A stretch of 64,000 bases of DNA from Terriglobia bacterium (GTDB lineage: Bacteria; Acidobacteriota; Terriglobia; UBA7540), in contig DASTAW010000001.1 in NCBI GenBank assembly GCA_035712365.1, positions 1 through 64,000 on the forward strand. Reading direction: 5' to 3'. Numbering within the stretch: the first letter of the stretch is position 1; each line of letters opens with the position of its first letter. Positions 53,835 to 62,706 of the stretch are shown here, one piece after another. Under the pieces are notes generated by a model that was given only the letters and a program-made list of their open reading frames with translations, was not told where the DNA came from and did not search any database. Position numbers and translations under genes: made by a program.

Positions 53835-54608
53835 ATGTTTGCCAAGCGCATTATTCCGTGCCTCGATTGCAAAGACGGCCGGGTTGTCAAGGGAGTCCAG
53901 TTCGTCAATCTGCGCGATGCCGGCGACCCCGGCGAACTCGCCGCGATGTATAACGCCGAGGGCGCCGATGAACTGGTGATGCTCGACATCTCGGCGTCGC
54001 GCGAAGGCCGCGCCACCCTGATGGACACCGTTAACCGCGTGGCGCGGAGGCTCTTCATTCCGCTCACCGTGGGCGGCGGCGTCCGAACCCTCGAAGATGC
54101 GCGCCGGCTGCTTTCGGTGGGCGCCGACAAAGTAGCCATCAATACAGCCGCCGTTGAAAACCCTGAAATCGTGCGGCAACTCGCAGCGCAGTTCGGGCGG
54201 CAGGCGATTGTCGTCGCCATCGATGCGCGACGGCAACCCCGTTGCGATAAGGAAGCCACGCACTGGAACGTGGTGACCTACGGAGGCACGAAAGACACGG
54301 GCATTGACGCGCTCGAGTGGGCGCGCCGCATGGACCAGTTGGGAGCGGGGGAAATCCTGCTGACTTCGATGGACGCCGACGGCACGCGGGCTGGATTCGA
54401 TTGTGAGCTGACCGCCGCGATTGCCCGCGCCGTGCCCATTCCCGTGATCGCTTCGGGCGGCGCTGGAAATCTTGAGCATTTCGTCGACGTTTTCCTCGCA
54501 GGAGCGGCGGACGCAGCCCTGGCTGCTTCGATTTTCCATTTCGGCACGCACACCATCCGCAGCCTCAAAGAATATCTTCGATCCGAAGGAGTGTCAGTCC
54601 GCCTGTGA
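53835..54608 (+). CDS. hisF: Imidazole glycerol phosphate synthase, cyclase subunit
   Basis: HisF is the barrel subunit that forms imidazole glycerol phosphate and AICAR. The 257-residue product shows [79 protein letters not shown], the DAR segment, [21 protein letters not shown] and [13 protein letters not shown]. Its stop overlaps the GTG of hisA. An additional in-frame Met follows the start at no close distance, so 53835 is accepted. Confidence 0.97.
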   Translation: MFAKRIIPCLDCKDGRVVKGVQFVNLRDAGDPGELAAMYNAEGADELVMLDISASREGRATLMDTVNRVARRLFIPLTVGGGVRTLEDARRLLSVGADKVAINTAAVENPEIVRQLAAQFGRQAIVVAIDARRQPRCDKEATHWNVVTYGGTKDTGIDALEWARRMDQLGAGEILLTSMDADGTRAGFDCELTAAIARAVPIPVIASGGAGNLEHFVDVFLAGAADAALAASIFHFGTHTIRSLKEYLRSEGVSVRL

Positions 54609-55303
54609 TTATTCCGTGCATCGATTTGATGGACCGCAAGGTGGTCCAGCTTGTTCAGGGCAAACGCAAAGCACTTGAGCTGCCTGACCCTTTTGCGGTG
54701 CTGGAAAAGTTCAAAGAGTATCCGCAGATTCAGGTGATTGATCTCGACGGCGCTATGGGCCGCGACGCGCAGGCCGACATTGTCCGCGAGTTGTGCCGCC
54801 GCAAACCCTGCCGCGTGGGCGGCGGAATCCGCAGCCTGGAGCGTGCGCTGCAGGTTGAGCAGGACGGCGCGTACAAAATCATCGTGGGCAGTTCGGCGTT
54901 CACATCGAATGGCATCAACCCGGATTTCCTTCGCGGGCTTTCCGGCCGCGTCCCGCGCGAGAAGCTGATGATCGGTGTCGATTGTTTGGGCAACCGGGTG
55001 GCCATTCACGGCTGGAAGGAGACGCTGCCGATGGCACCCGCCGACGTCCTTCCGCAACTCGAGCCTTACTGCTCGGAGTTTCTGTGTACCTACATCGATG
55101 CGGAAGGCAAGCTGCAGGGCACCGATCTCGAATATTTCCGTGGACTGCGCGCCGCCACCAGCCTGCCCATCACGGCGGCGGGCGGCATCACAACTGACGA
55201 CGAGATTCAGGCGCTTGAAGCGATGGGCATGAACGCGGCGCTGGGAATGTCGATCTATCGCCAGACTTTCCCCGAATTGTTCGCCACGCGCGGGAAAAGC
55301 TAG
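54605..55303 (+). CDS. hisA: ProFAR isomerase, HisA
   Basis: HisA isomerises ProFAR to PRFAR. The 232-residue barrel reads [99 protein letters not shown] and [19 protein letters not shown]. The start codon is GTG, overlapping hisF by 4 bp. It departs from typical HisA in places (for example [10 protein letters not shown] in place of the usual ILYTDIxRDG), closer to eukaryote-like or divergent HisA, but the catalytic Asp in CIDL is present. It ends the operon. Confidence 0.92.
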   Translation: MIIPCIDLMDRKVVQLVQGKRKALELPDPFAVLEKFKEYPQIQVIDLDGAMGRDAQADIVRELCRRKPCRVGGGIRSLERALQVEQDGAYKIIVGSSAFTSNGINPDFLRGLSGRVPREKLMIGVDCLGNRVAIHGWKETLPMAPADVLPQLEPYCSEFLCTYIDAEGKLQGTDLEYFRGLRAATSLPITAAGGITTDDEIQALEAMGMNAALGMSIYRQTFPELFATRGKS

Positions 55304-55407
55304 CGGCCTGTTCGGGGCCGCGGTTTAGAATGAGAATCGTTTCTGATAAGGCGTCGAACCACCCTTTACCAGGGCGGCCCAAATCCAGATGACGCATTTG
55401 AGGTGCT

Positions 55408-56616
55408 ATGCGCTGGGCCATTGCGGCGGCTCTGGCAAGTTTGCGGGCTCCAATGATCTCTATGGCTGATCCGAGGCTGACGAGCGTGCGGACACTGATC
55501 TCGGACCTTGCCGTCCTGCTGTTGGTCATCAGCATCACCTGGGGCGGCCCAAGGGTTGACCGTGCCTTGGAGCGGCACCGGAAGCAGGCCGATCAGGCGG
55601 AGGTGTCAACGCTCCCGCCAATTCCGGTCGACGCTCCGTACGCCAAAGTCTTTTTCCAAAAAGGCGTCAGCCTTTCCGCGGAATTTCCAAATCCTTATGC
55701 CAGCCAGGGCGCGCGAAACATGCTCCGCACGCTGCACGCGGACGGTGTGGACGCCGTGGCGCTGGTTCCTTACGGCGGCATGCAGCTCGGTTCGCCGGAA
55801 GTGCGCGGCTTCGGGCAGCACAGTTGGGAAAGCGACGAAGGTCTCAGCGAACTTTCTCGCCTGGCCCATGCCATCGGAATGAAAGTGATGCTCAAGCCCG
55901 GCATCTGGATCCGCGGCGGGCACTTTGGCGGAGACATCGACTTTGCTTCCCAGGCTGACCGGGAAAAGTGGTTCGACAGTTACGGCCGGTTCATCGAGCG
56001 CTACGCAAAAGTTGCGGCGGATATCCACGCGGACCTGTTCTGCGTGGGCGGCGAGTTCGTCCGCATGTCACCGTACGAGGCGGAGTGGCGCAGGCTGATC
56101 GCGAACGTGCGGAGGATTTATCCCGGCCCGGTGACCTATGCCGCCAATTTCGGCGAGGAGTTTGAGGGCCTCAAGTTCTGGGACGCGCTCGACTACATCG
56201 GGCTGCAGGAGTATTACGCTCTGCCCAATGACCTTTCCACCGGCGTGCTGCTCGAAAGGGTTGAAGCCGTCGAGAAGCGGTTCAATAAACCCGTCATCTT
56301 CACCGAAGTCGGATTTCCCAGCGCGCCCGGCGCAAATCGCCGCCCCTGGACCGATGGTAAATCCGGTGAAGCTGACCTTCAACTCCAGGCCCGCTGCTAC
56401 CGCGCCATTTTCCAGGCCTTCTACAACAAGCCGTGGTTCGAAGGCATGTACTGGTGGAAGGTCGGGACGAACGGATTTGGCGGCCCGGCCGATGCATCCC
56501 TCACGCCCTGGGGCAAGCCAGCAATGGACGTGGTCGGGAAGTGGTATCGAAACGGCGACCGGGAGAACGCAAACCCAGGAAGGCCGATCAAGCAACCCGA
56601 ACAAGGCCGACGCTAA
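55408..56616 (+). CDS. Glycoside hydrolase, GH113-like
   Basis: The protein of up to 402 residues has an N-terminal hydrophobic segment (about residues 30-47) that may be an anchor or signal, and a (beta/alpha)8 barrel: KGVSLSAEFPNPY, DAVALVPYGG, GMKVMLKPGIWIRGG, the acid Glu in FCVGGEFVRM, ALDYIGLQEYYAL and the nucleophile strand FTEVGFPS, then GMYWWKVGT. This order resembles GH113 beta-mannanase-like proteins. Start may be the first ATG at 55408 or a later one at 55453. It is not part of the his operon. Its last 4 bp overlap the convergent alr gene. Confidence 0.8.
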   Translation: MRWAIAAALASLRAPMISMADPRLTSVRTLISDLAVLLLVISITWGGPRVDRALERHRKQADQAEVSTLPPIPVDAPYAKVFFQKGVSLSAEFPNPYASQGARNMLRTLHADGVDAVALVPYGGMQLGSPEVRGFGQHSWESDEGLSELSRLAHAIGMKVMLKPGIWIRGGHFGGDIDFASQADREKWFDSYGRFIERYAKVAADIHADLFCVGGEFVRMSPYEAEWRRLIANVRRIYPGPVTYAANFGEEFEGLKFWDALDYIGLQEYYALPNDLSTGVLLERVEAVEKRFNKPVIFTEVGFPSAPGANRRPWTDGKSGEADLQLQARCYRAIFQAFYNKPWFEGMYWWKVGTNGFGGPADASLTPWGKPAMDVVGKWYRNGDRENANPGRPIKQPEQGRR

Positions 56617-57842
56617 GAATCCAGATAGATGCGCGGGACGCGCCTGCCAATCGAACAGAGAATCTCGTAGGGGACCGTGCCCACCAGATCGGCGATTTCA
56701 AGCGCCGTAATCGAGCAGTGGTCCGACTGGCCAAGCAGGATAATCTCATCCCCGATGTCCACGCCCGGAACGTCGGTGACGTCCAACAGCGTAAGGTCCA
56801 TGCTGATGTTACCCACGATGCGTGCGACGCGGCCGCGCACGATGGCCCGTCCACGATTAGATAGCGCGCGCGTCAACCCGTCGGCATAGCCCACAGGCAC
56901 CGTGGCGATGCGCGAGCGGCGACGAGTGTGAAACGCCGCCCCATAACCGAGCGGCGTACCGCTGGGGACGTCTTTCAGATAAACGACGCGCGACTTTAAC
57001 GTGAGGATCGGTTCAACCTGCGGCGCTTGCGGTTCCTGCATGCCGGGCGGCAGCATGAGAGGCAGGCAATAGCCGTAGAGCAGCGCGCCAACCCGCACCA
57101 GGTTTTCCGTAAAGCGCCAACCCGCCACCAGGGCCGCGCTGTTAGCCACGTGCAACCATTCAGGATTGACGCCCAGCTCGCGCACCTGGCGCAGCGCTTT
57201 TTCGAATCGCGCAGCCTGGTCTTCCGTCTGCGACGCCACCAGATCTTCGGCGGAAGCGAGGTGCGTAAACAGGCCTTTCATCTCAAGGCCGGGAAGCTCG
57301 CGGTAATGCTCCACAAAAGCCGTCAGGCGGTCGGGAGGCACTCCCAGGCGGCCCATTCCCGTATCGACTTTCAGGTGGAACTCGATGGGCTTGCCAAAGC
57401 GCCGGGCGCATTCGGAATAAGTGTCGAGACGCGCCGTGGAAGAGAGAGTAGGGGTCAAGCGGTACTCAATCAGATGGGCCGGGTCGCTCATGTAAAGCCC
57501 GCCCAGCAGCAAGATGGGCTGTTCGACGCCGGCGGCCCGGAGTTCGAGCGCTTCCTCCACCGTGGCCACGCCGAACCAGTCGGCCCCGGCTGCGGCCAGC
57601 GTTTTGGCAATTCTCACCGCGCCGTGTCCGTAGGCATCTGCCTTCACCACGGCCATTACGCGGCGCGAGCCTGCCACACGCCGCACGTACTCGAAATTCT
57701 TGCGGAGCCCGGAAAGCGAGATTTCCGCCCAGGTCGGCCGCAACAGGTTTTGGGTATTTGGTGTCACTCGATGTTGTAAAGCCGCGACGGTAGTGCCGGT
57801 CGAAGGCCCATCACTTCCTGAGGATTGCACCATTTCATCCAC
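56613..57842 (-). CDS. alr: Alanine racemase
   Basis: This PLP enzyme converts L- to D-alanine for peptidoglycan. The 409-residue product has an N-terminal extension of about 35 residues, then RPTWAEISLSGLRKNFEYVR, the PLP lysine in VVKADAYGHG (Lys68), VATVEEALELRAAG, HLKVDTGMGRLG, SGVAH-like WLHVANSAAL, the second-subunit catalytic Tyr in PLGYGAAFHTRR, and VGNISMDLTLLDV. It is cytoplasmic. A second ATG three codons in may be the true start; the extension up to about residue 34 is not conserved. Confidence 0.96.
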   Translation of the reverse strand: MDEMVQSSGSDGPSTGTTVAALQHRVTPNTQNLLRPTWAEISLSGLRKNFEYVRRVAGSRRVMAVVKADAYGHGAVRIAKTLAAAGADWFGVATVEEALELRAAGVEQPILLLGGLYMSDPAHLIEYRLTPTLSSTARLDTYSECARRFGKPIEFHLKVDTGMGRLGVPPDRLTAFVEHYRELPGLEMKGLFTHLASAEDLVASQTEDQAARFEKALRQVRELGVNPEWLHVANSAALVAGWRFTENLVRVGALLYGYCLPLMLPPGMQEPQAPQVEPILTLKSRVVYLKDVPSGTPLGYGAAFHTRRRSRIATVPVGYADGLTRALSNRGRAIVRGRVARIVGNISMDLTLLDVTDVPGVDIGDEIILLGQSDHCSITALEIADLVGTVPYEILCSIGRRVPRIYLDS

Positions 57843-57878
57843 TCTTCCGGGGCAACCCCGGTGGAATGAAGAGTGAAA

Positions 57879-58397
57879 TCATATTCCCAGCAACTTACCG
57901 ATCATTTTCGGCGCCCCTGCCCGCAACTGCAAACCCTGAACATGACGATCAGCAGCGATGTACGCGCAGTCTTCGGCGTCATGCTTTCCGGTGCATGGAA
58001 AGCAGAGAGTTGCCCTGTGCTTCCGGCAGTGCAGCATGGCTTTGGGCCGGCCGCACGAATCGCAGGCAATTCCGGTTGGCGGGTTCTCCCAGGCGCCTGT
58101 TTCGGCCGCCTCCGGAGCATCCGAGGTCAGCAACTGCATCCGTTTCACCAGGTCTGCCAGCACTTCGCAGGTGATCGCCGCCTGGGACCGAGCGCTGCGA
58201 TCAGCTACCCAGAGCATCCCTCGGACGAGCACCCAAAACATGAATAACCCGGCAGTAACAACGGCCCAGGCCGCCACGATAGGCAGCAACGCCGGCGTTC
58301 TGGAAAGACCGGGGTCGAAGGCGATGCTCACTCCAAGCGCAACGGCCGAAGCCAGCGCTCCCAAGCCGACAAATCGTAACCACGACGGCTTTTTCAT
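57879..58397 (-). CDS. Membrane protein with B-box-like zinc finger
   Basis: From the ATG at 58397 (GAGGGAG upstream) the 172-residue product has two membrane helices (about residues 9-27 and 35-62), then a helical linker, and a C-terminal cysteine/histidine cluster CDSCGRPKAMLHCRKHRATLCFPC...HDAEDC with spacing close to B-box zinc fingers. Such a module is uncommon in bacteria and suggests protein binding on the cytoplasmic side. I do not recognise the family. It lies between dnaB and alr on the same strand; gaps of 65 and 36 bp allow one transcript. Confidence 0.75.
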   Translation of the reverse strand: MKKPSWLRFVGLGALASAVALGVSIAFDPGLSRTPALLPIVAAWAVVTAGLFMFWVLVRGMLWVADRSARSQAAITCEVLADLVKRMQLLTSDAPEAAETGAWENPPTGIACDSCGRPKAMLHCRKHRATLCFPCTGKHDAEDCAYIAADRHVQGLQLRAGAPKMIGKLLGI

Positions 58398-58462
58398 TGT
58401 TTTCACTCCCTCTTCAAGATGCATCCGGCCAGGACGAAAGGAGAGCGGCCTGGAACAGAAAA

Positions 58463-59827
58463 CTAATAGGGTTCGGCTTCGCGGCCGGTTGCCATATTTT
58501 CAAAACGGACATACGACTTCATGAACACAATGGGAATCTCCCCGGTAGGCCCGTTGCGTTGTTTTCCGATGATGAGCTTGGTTTCTTCTCCGGCGATATC
58601 CTCACCGTCTTCGCTTGACCGGCGCTCGCGAAAGATGAAGATGACGACATCGGCGTCCTGTTCAATCGAGCCCGACTCGCGCAGGTCGGAGAGCATCGGC
58701 TTCTGCCCCGGACGCTGCTCGGGAGCGCGGCTCAACTGGGAAAGGGCCAGCACGGGCACATTCAGTTCCTTTGCGATGCTCTTGAGTCCGCGCGAAATGT
58801 AGCTGACTTCCTGCGTGCGGTTTTCGTATCGTCCATGCCCGGTGGCAAGCTGAAGGTAATCGATAATCAGCAGGTCGAGGCCTTTTTCGGCCTTCAGCCT
58901 GCGTGCCTTGGCGCGAATCTGCATGATGCTCAGGGCCGGCGTGTCTTCAATGTAGAGGGGCGCTTCCGCCAGGCGGCGAAGCGCCTCGGACATCTTGGGC
59001 CAGTCGTCCCGCGTCGTGAAACCGGACCGGAGCTTATGGCTGTCAATACGCGCCTCCGAGCAAAGAAGCCGGAGAGCAAGCGACTCTTTACTCATTTCGA
59101 GCGAAAAGACCCCAACTTTCTTCCCACAGTTGATGCAGGCATGCGCCGCGATATTCAGGCACAGGGCAGTCTTCCCCAGCGAAGGGCGTGCGGCAAGAAC
59201 GATCAACTCACCCGGCTGGAACCCGGAGGTCATGTTGTCCAGCTCGATGAACCCGGTCTCAATCCCGGTGATCCGATGGCCACGGTCGAGCAGCTTCTCG
59301 AGGTCCCCAAAACTGGTCTTAACAATCTGGCGAATATCGAGAAAGCCTGACTGTGTCCTCTTCTCGGCTATCTCAAAAATCTGCCCCTGGGCCAGGTCGA
59401 TCAGAGTTTCGGGATCATCAACTCCCTCAAAGCACCGTGTGATGACGTTGTTCGAGGCGTTGATAAGCCGCCGGACCAGCGATTTCTCTTTGATAATGCG
59501 CGAATACTCTTCAATGCTGGCGGAAACGCCAATGGGAATCCCGTCTGTCAGCGCCGCCAGGTACCCCGCCCCGCCTACTTTTTCCAGCAGCCCTTCGCGC
59601 GAAAGGTCCTCAGAAAGCGTCACCAGATCAATGGTCCGGTTCTTCTCGGAAAGCAGCATCATCTTTTCGAAGATCGTGCGATGCCCGTCTGAAAAGAAAT
59701 CGTTCAGGTCGATGGTTTCCAGGACCTGGTTCAGCACACCATTGTCCAGCAGGATGGAACCCAGCAGCGCGCGTTCCGCTTCAAGGTTGTGGGGAAAGGC
59801 CCTCTCGGTGACGGTAGCGCTTGGCAT
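58463..59827 (-). CDS. dnaB: Replicative DNA helicase DnaB
   Basis: DnaB unwinds DNA ahead of the polymerase. The 454-residue protein has the N-terminal primase-binding domain (PHNLEAERALLGSILLDNGVL), the linker, and the RecA-like motor with Walker A in LAARPSLGKTALCLN (about 211-225), FSLEMSKESLALR, LLIIDYLQLATG and LSQLSRAPEQRPGQKPMLSDLRESGSIEQDADVVIFIFR. No intein is present. It follows rplI on the same strand with a gap of 133 bp, an arrangement common to many bacteria. Confidence 0.97.
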   Translation of the reverse strand: MPSATVTERAFPHNLEAERALLGSILLDNGVLNQVLETIDLNDFFSDGHRTIFEKMMLLSEKNRTIDLVTLSEDLSREGLLEKVGGAGYLAALTDGIPIGVSASIEEYSRIIKEKSLVRRLINASNNVITRCFEGVDDPETLIDLAQGQIFEIAEKRTQSGFLDIRQIVKTSFGDLEKLLDRGHRITGIETGFIELDNMTSGFQPGELIVLAARPSLGKTALCLNIAAHACINCGKKVGVFSLEMSKESLALRLLCSEARIDSHKLRSGFTTRDDWPKMSEALRRLAEAPLYIEDTPALSIMQIRAKARRLKAEKGLDLLIIDYLQLATGHGRYENRTQEVSYISRGLKSIAKELNVPVLALSQLSRAPEQRPGQKPMLSDLRESGSIEQDADVVIFIFRERRSSEDGEDIAGEETKLIIGKQRNGPTGEIPIVFMKSYVRFENMATGREAEPY

Positions 59828-59960
59828 GAAAAACGAACCCCGATGTGCGGTAGGAGGCGATTATAGCAGCGATGAATTTCAAGAGGAACAGATTCTTTGG
59901 CGACGCTGCTTCGAGAGATGTTTATCCCCAAGCCGAGACTTACCAGATCATCAGAAAAGG

Positions 59961-60539
59961 CTAAGATTGCGGAGCGGTCTCGTCGTTCTCGCTTTCAGTT
60001 TGCGCCTTAGCCTCGGGGGCGGCTTCCAGCTCGCTTGGGGGCCCAGCCGCGGCGGCCGCTTCAGCGGCGACGCTTTCCGGCGCGACTTCAGGTTCGCCAT
60101 CGCTTTCGACGCGCACCTTCACCGTGACCGTAACATCGCGGTGCAGCCTGACCGGAACGTCAACCTCACCGAGGGACTTCAGAGGGCTGCCCAGATGAAT
60201 CTTACGGCGGCTGATCGAGTAGCCCTGAGCTGCAAGACCTTCCTCGATATCCAAGGCGGTGACAGAACCGAAAAGCTGTCCCTTTTCACCGGAGCGGCGG
60301 GTAGCCACTACTGTGACGCCTTCCATCAGCTTGCCGAGATCTTCGGCTTCTCCCCGCTCGCTGGCTTCCAGCTTCAGGAAGCGCACCCGCTGCTGCTCAA
60401 CCCACTTTCGGTTCTGGGCCGTCGCGGCGATCGCCATCTTTCTGGGCAGCAGATAATTCCGCCCGTAGCCGTTTGCCACTTTGACGATCTGCCCACGCGA
60501 TCCAAGCGTTTCAACATTTTCAAGAAGAATGACTTCCAT
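59961..60539 (-). CDS. rplI: 50S ribosomal protein L9 with C-terminal extension
   Basis: The N-terminal domain MEVILLENVETLGSRGQIVKVANGYGRNYLLPRKMA and linking helix are typical, followed by the C-terminal rRNA-binding domain (LGKLMEGVTVVATRRSGEKGQLFGSVT...). At 192 residues it is longer than the usual 150; the excess is an acidic, alanine-rich tail (about residues 152-192) of low complexity. The gene belongs to the rpsF-rpsR-rplI cluster. Confidence 0.96.
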   Translation of the reverse strand: MEVILLENVETLGSRGQIVKVANGYGRNYLLPRKMAIAATAQNRKWVEQQRVRFLKLEASERGEAEDLGKLMEGVTVVATRRSGEKGQLFGSVTALDIEEGLAAQGYSISRRKIHLGSPLKSLGEVDVPVRLHRDVTVTVKVRVESDGEPEVAPESVAAEAAAAAGPPSELEAAPEAKAQTESENDETAPQS

Positions 60540-60609
60540 GTCCTGCCTCTCCGATTACCAATTTTCGCCTTGCTTTTCCCCCGCGCGCCTGCCAGCAGCC
60601 GGGAGGAAA

Positions 60610-60903
60610 CTAGACCTCCGACGCGAAAGGAAGCAGCGCAATATTGCGGGCCTGCTTGATGGCCCGGGTCAGCGCGCGCTGATGCGGCGAGCAGGTCCCC
60701 GTCAGCCGCCGGGGAAGGATCTTGCCCCGATCCGCGACAAACGACCCGATCAGCCTTACGTCCTTGTAGTCGATAAATCCGATCTTCTCCACGCAGAACT
60801 TGCAGACCTTGCGCCGGCGGAAGTATTGCCTCCGCCCGCCTGGTCCACCTGCCGGGCGCCTTCCGGGACCGCCTTCTGCCGATTTTGATCGATCATAAGC
60901 CAT
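60610..60903 (-). CDS. rpsR: 30S ribosomal protein S18
   Basis: The 97-residue protein has a Gly/Arg-rich N-terminal tail and the S18 core: [64 protein letters not shown]. The Cys residues in CKFC are typical of the zinc-type C+ paralogue. It lies 15 bp after rpsF and 70 bp before rplI on the same strand. Confidence 0.97.
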   Translation of the reverse strand: MAYDRSKSAEGGPGRRPAGGPGGRRQYFRRRKVCKFCVEKIGFIDYKDVRLIGSFVADRGKILPRRLTGTCSPHQRALTRAIKQARNIALLPFASEV

Positions 60904-60918
60904 AGGTGTTACTCTCCC

Positions 60919-61311
60919 TTAACTCTGAGATGCCGTTTCCGTTCCGGACGGTGCTTCAGGCGCGGCGGGTGGCGGCGCTGCCGGGCGCTCTAACGAAGCT
61001 TTCTTTTCCGCTTCCGGCTTCACGCGCTCATCAACCCGGACAGTCTGATACTTGATCACCGCGTCGGTGACCTTCAGCCTCCGCTCGAATTCACGCACCG
61101 TGTCGCCGTTCCCTTCAAAGATGAAGAGGATGTAAAAACCCTCACGTTGCTTCTTCACGCGGTAAGCAAGCCGTCGCCGGCCCATCTTGTCGATCTTTTC
61201 AGTTTTTCCGCCCGCGCCCGAAACCACCGCGTCCATCTGGGCGGTCAGTTTATCAATTTCCGGCTCGGGCACGTCGGTCCGAGCAATAAACATCATTTCG
61301 TATTTCGCCAT
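60919..61311 (-). CDS. rpsF: 30S ribosomal protein S6
   Basis: The 130-residue product begins MAKYEMMFIARTDVPEPEIDKLTAQMDAVV, with the middle MGRRRLAYRVKKQREGFYILFIFEG and a VIKYQTVRVDE end to the ferredoxin-fold domain. An Ala/Pro/Glu-rich tail (about residues 100-130) follows, as often in high-GC bacteria. It forms the S6:S18 pair of the small subunit platform. No ssb gene lies between it and rpsR. Confidence 0.97.
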   Translation of the reverse strand: MAKYEMMFIARTDVPEPEIDKLTAQMDAVVSGAGGKTEKIDKMGRRRLAYRVKKQREGFYILFIFEGNGDTVREFERRLKVTDAVIKYQTVRVDERVKPEAEKKASLERPAAPPPAAPEAPSGTETASQS

Positions 61312-61317
61312 AAATTC

Positions 61318-61905
61318 TCACTGCTCCTCTGCCTGTGCCTGGACCTTTCGATTGAAAAGGTTCATTGCTTTTTCTACGCCTTCCTTCAGGATCACCCGGA
61401 CCGCCTCGACGGCCCGATCGACCATCTGCGCCACAACTTGCTGGTCCCTTTCACGGAAAGGAGAGAGGACGTAAGCGACCAGGTCCTCCGCCGGATTATC
61501 AGGCCCGACCCCCATGCGTATACGCGTAAAGAGGTCTGTCTCGAGCGCGCCGATTACCGACTTCAAACCGTTGTGGCCACCGGCGCTGCCCCTCGGGCGA
61601 ATCCGCAGCGAGCCCAGCGGAAGATCGACATCGTCTACCAGCACGATTAAATCCTCCAGAGGCACATCCAAGCTCCGCAAAAGGCCCGAAACCGAAACTC
61701 CACTCAGGTTCATGAACGTCTGAGGCTTTGCCAGAACCACCTGCTCGCCCTGAAACCGGGCGGAAGTAATTTTCGCGCGGGCTTCGCGGCGCGAGAATTC
61801 CGCCCGGCAAATTTCCGCCAGGCGGTCAACCGCCATGAACCCCAGATTGTGGGGCGTCAAATGGTATTCGCACCCGGGGTTACCCAGACCCACAATCAGT
61901 TTCAC
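61318..61905 (-). CDS. pth: Peptidyl-tRNA hydrolase
   Basis: Pth frees tRNA from prematurely released peptidyl-tRNA. Starting at the GTG at 61905 gives 195 residues beginning MKLIVGLGNPGCEYHLTPHNLGF, where the His of PHN is the catalytic base; the usual Arg before it is replaced by Pro. LAKPQTFMNLSG, LIVLVDDVDLPLGSLRIRPRGSAGGHNGLKSVIGAL and RIRMGVGP complete the set. An ATG at 61950 would add 15 residues and is the alternative. It is 6 bp from rpsF. Confidence 0.93.
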   Translation of the reverse strand: MKLIVGLGNPGCEYHLTPHNLGFMAVDRLAEICRAEFSRREARAKITSARFQGEQVVLAKPQTFMNLSGVSVSGLLRSLDVPLEDLIVLVDDVDLPLGSLRIRPRGSAGGHNGLKSVIGALETDLFTRIRMGVGPDNPAEDLVAYVLSPFRERDQQVVAQMVDRAVEAVRVILKEGVEKAMNLFNRKVQAQAEEQ

Positions 61906-61952
61906 CCCGCTTGTTCCATTCCCTTCTATACCAGCGGGCGCTGATCGCACGC

Positions 61953-62660
61953 TTATTTCTTTTCTTTCTTGCCTTCTGCCTTCGCTTCCTTCGCTTCTTC
62001 GGCGCCTTCCTCTTCTTCCGGCTTGCGCTTGCGGATCAATTCGGGTTCGGAAGGCACTGGCGCAGCTTCAGCCGTTTCCGCTGCCGGCTCAACCTCCGCC
62101 TTCGGGGCCACGACATGGGCCACAACGCGGCCCGGTTCCGCTACCACTTTCACGCTGGCTGCCACAGGCAGGTCAGAAACGCGAAGCTGGCGCCCGATCA
62201 CCAGGTCAGACACATCCACGGTGATGTGCTCCGGGATGTCGTCGGGAAGGCACTCCACCTCTACTTCGCGCAGGATGAACTCCAGTACGCCGCCCTGGAG
62301 TTTGACGCCCTGGGGCTCTCCGGTTATCCGGATGGGCACCCGCACCTTCAATTTTTCATCGCGGGCGATCCGGACCATATCGACGTGCATCAGGCCACCC
62401 TTGATGGGCTCCCACTGCCACTCACGCAGCATGACTCGCGCCGGGGCTTTGTCCGGGATTTGCAAAGTGAAGATGGCGTTGTGCCCGGCCTCGGAATGTA
62501 GAATGCGGACGATCGCCTTCGGATCGACGGTGAGAGAAACCGAAGGTCCTCCGCCGCCGTAGACCACCGCGGGAACGCGGCCGGAATGCCGCAGCCGCCT
62601 GGCGGCATTCTTGCCGAAACTTTCGCGTGCCTGGGCCTCAACGTTTAATATTTCAGCCAT
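61953..62660 (-). CDS. rplY: 50S ribosomal protein L25/general stress protein Ctc
   Basis: The 235-residue protein is the long CTC form: an N-terminal 5S-rRNA-binding beta barrel (LNVEAQARESFGKNAARRLRHSGRVPAVVYGGG ... EWQWEPIKGGLMHVDMVRI) and the C-terminal TL5-like domain (VPIRITGEPQGVKLQGGVLEFILREVEVECLPDDIPEHITVDVSDL). A Glu/Lys-rich tail (about 195-235) follows. It lies between prs and pth, a conserved gene order. Confidence 0.95.
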   Translation of the reverse strand: MAEILNVEAQARESFGKNAARRLRHSGRVPAVVYGGGGPSVSLTVDPKAIVRILHSEAGHNAIFTLQIPDKAPARVMLREWQWEPIKGGLMHVDMVRIARDEKLKVRVPIRITGEPQGVKLQGGVLEFILREVEVECLPDDIPEHITVDVSDLVIGRQLRVSDLPVAASVKVVAEPGRVVAHVVAPKAEVEPAAETAEAAPVPSEPELIRKRKPEEEEGAEEAKEAKAEGKKEKK

Positions 62661-62706
62661 GATTGTTTACACCTCGAAAATCAGACGCAAGCCAGCCGGT
62701 CGGGAG

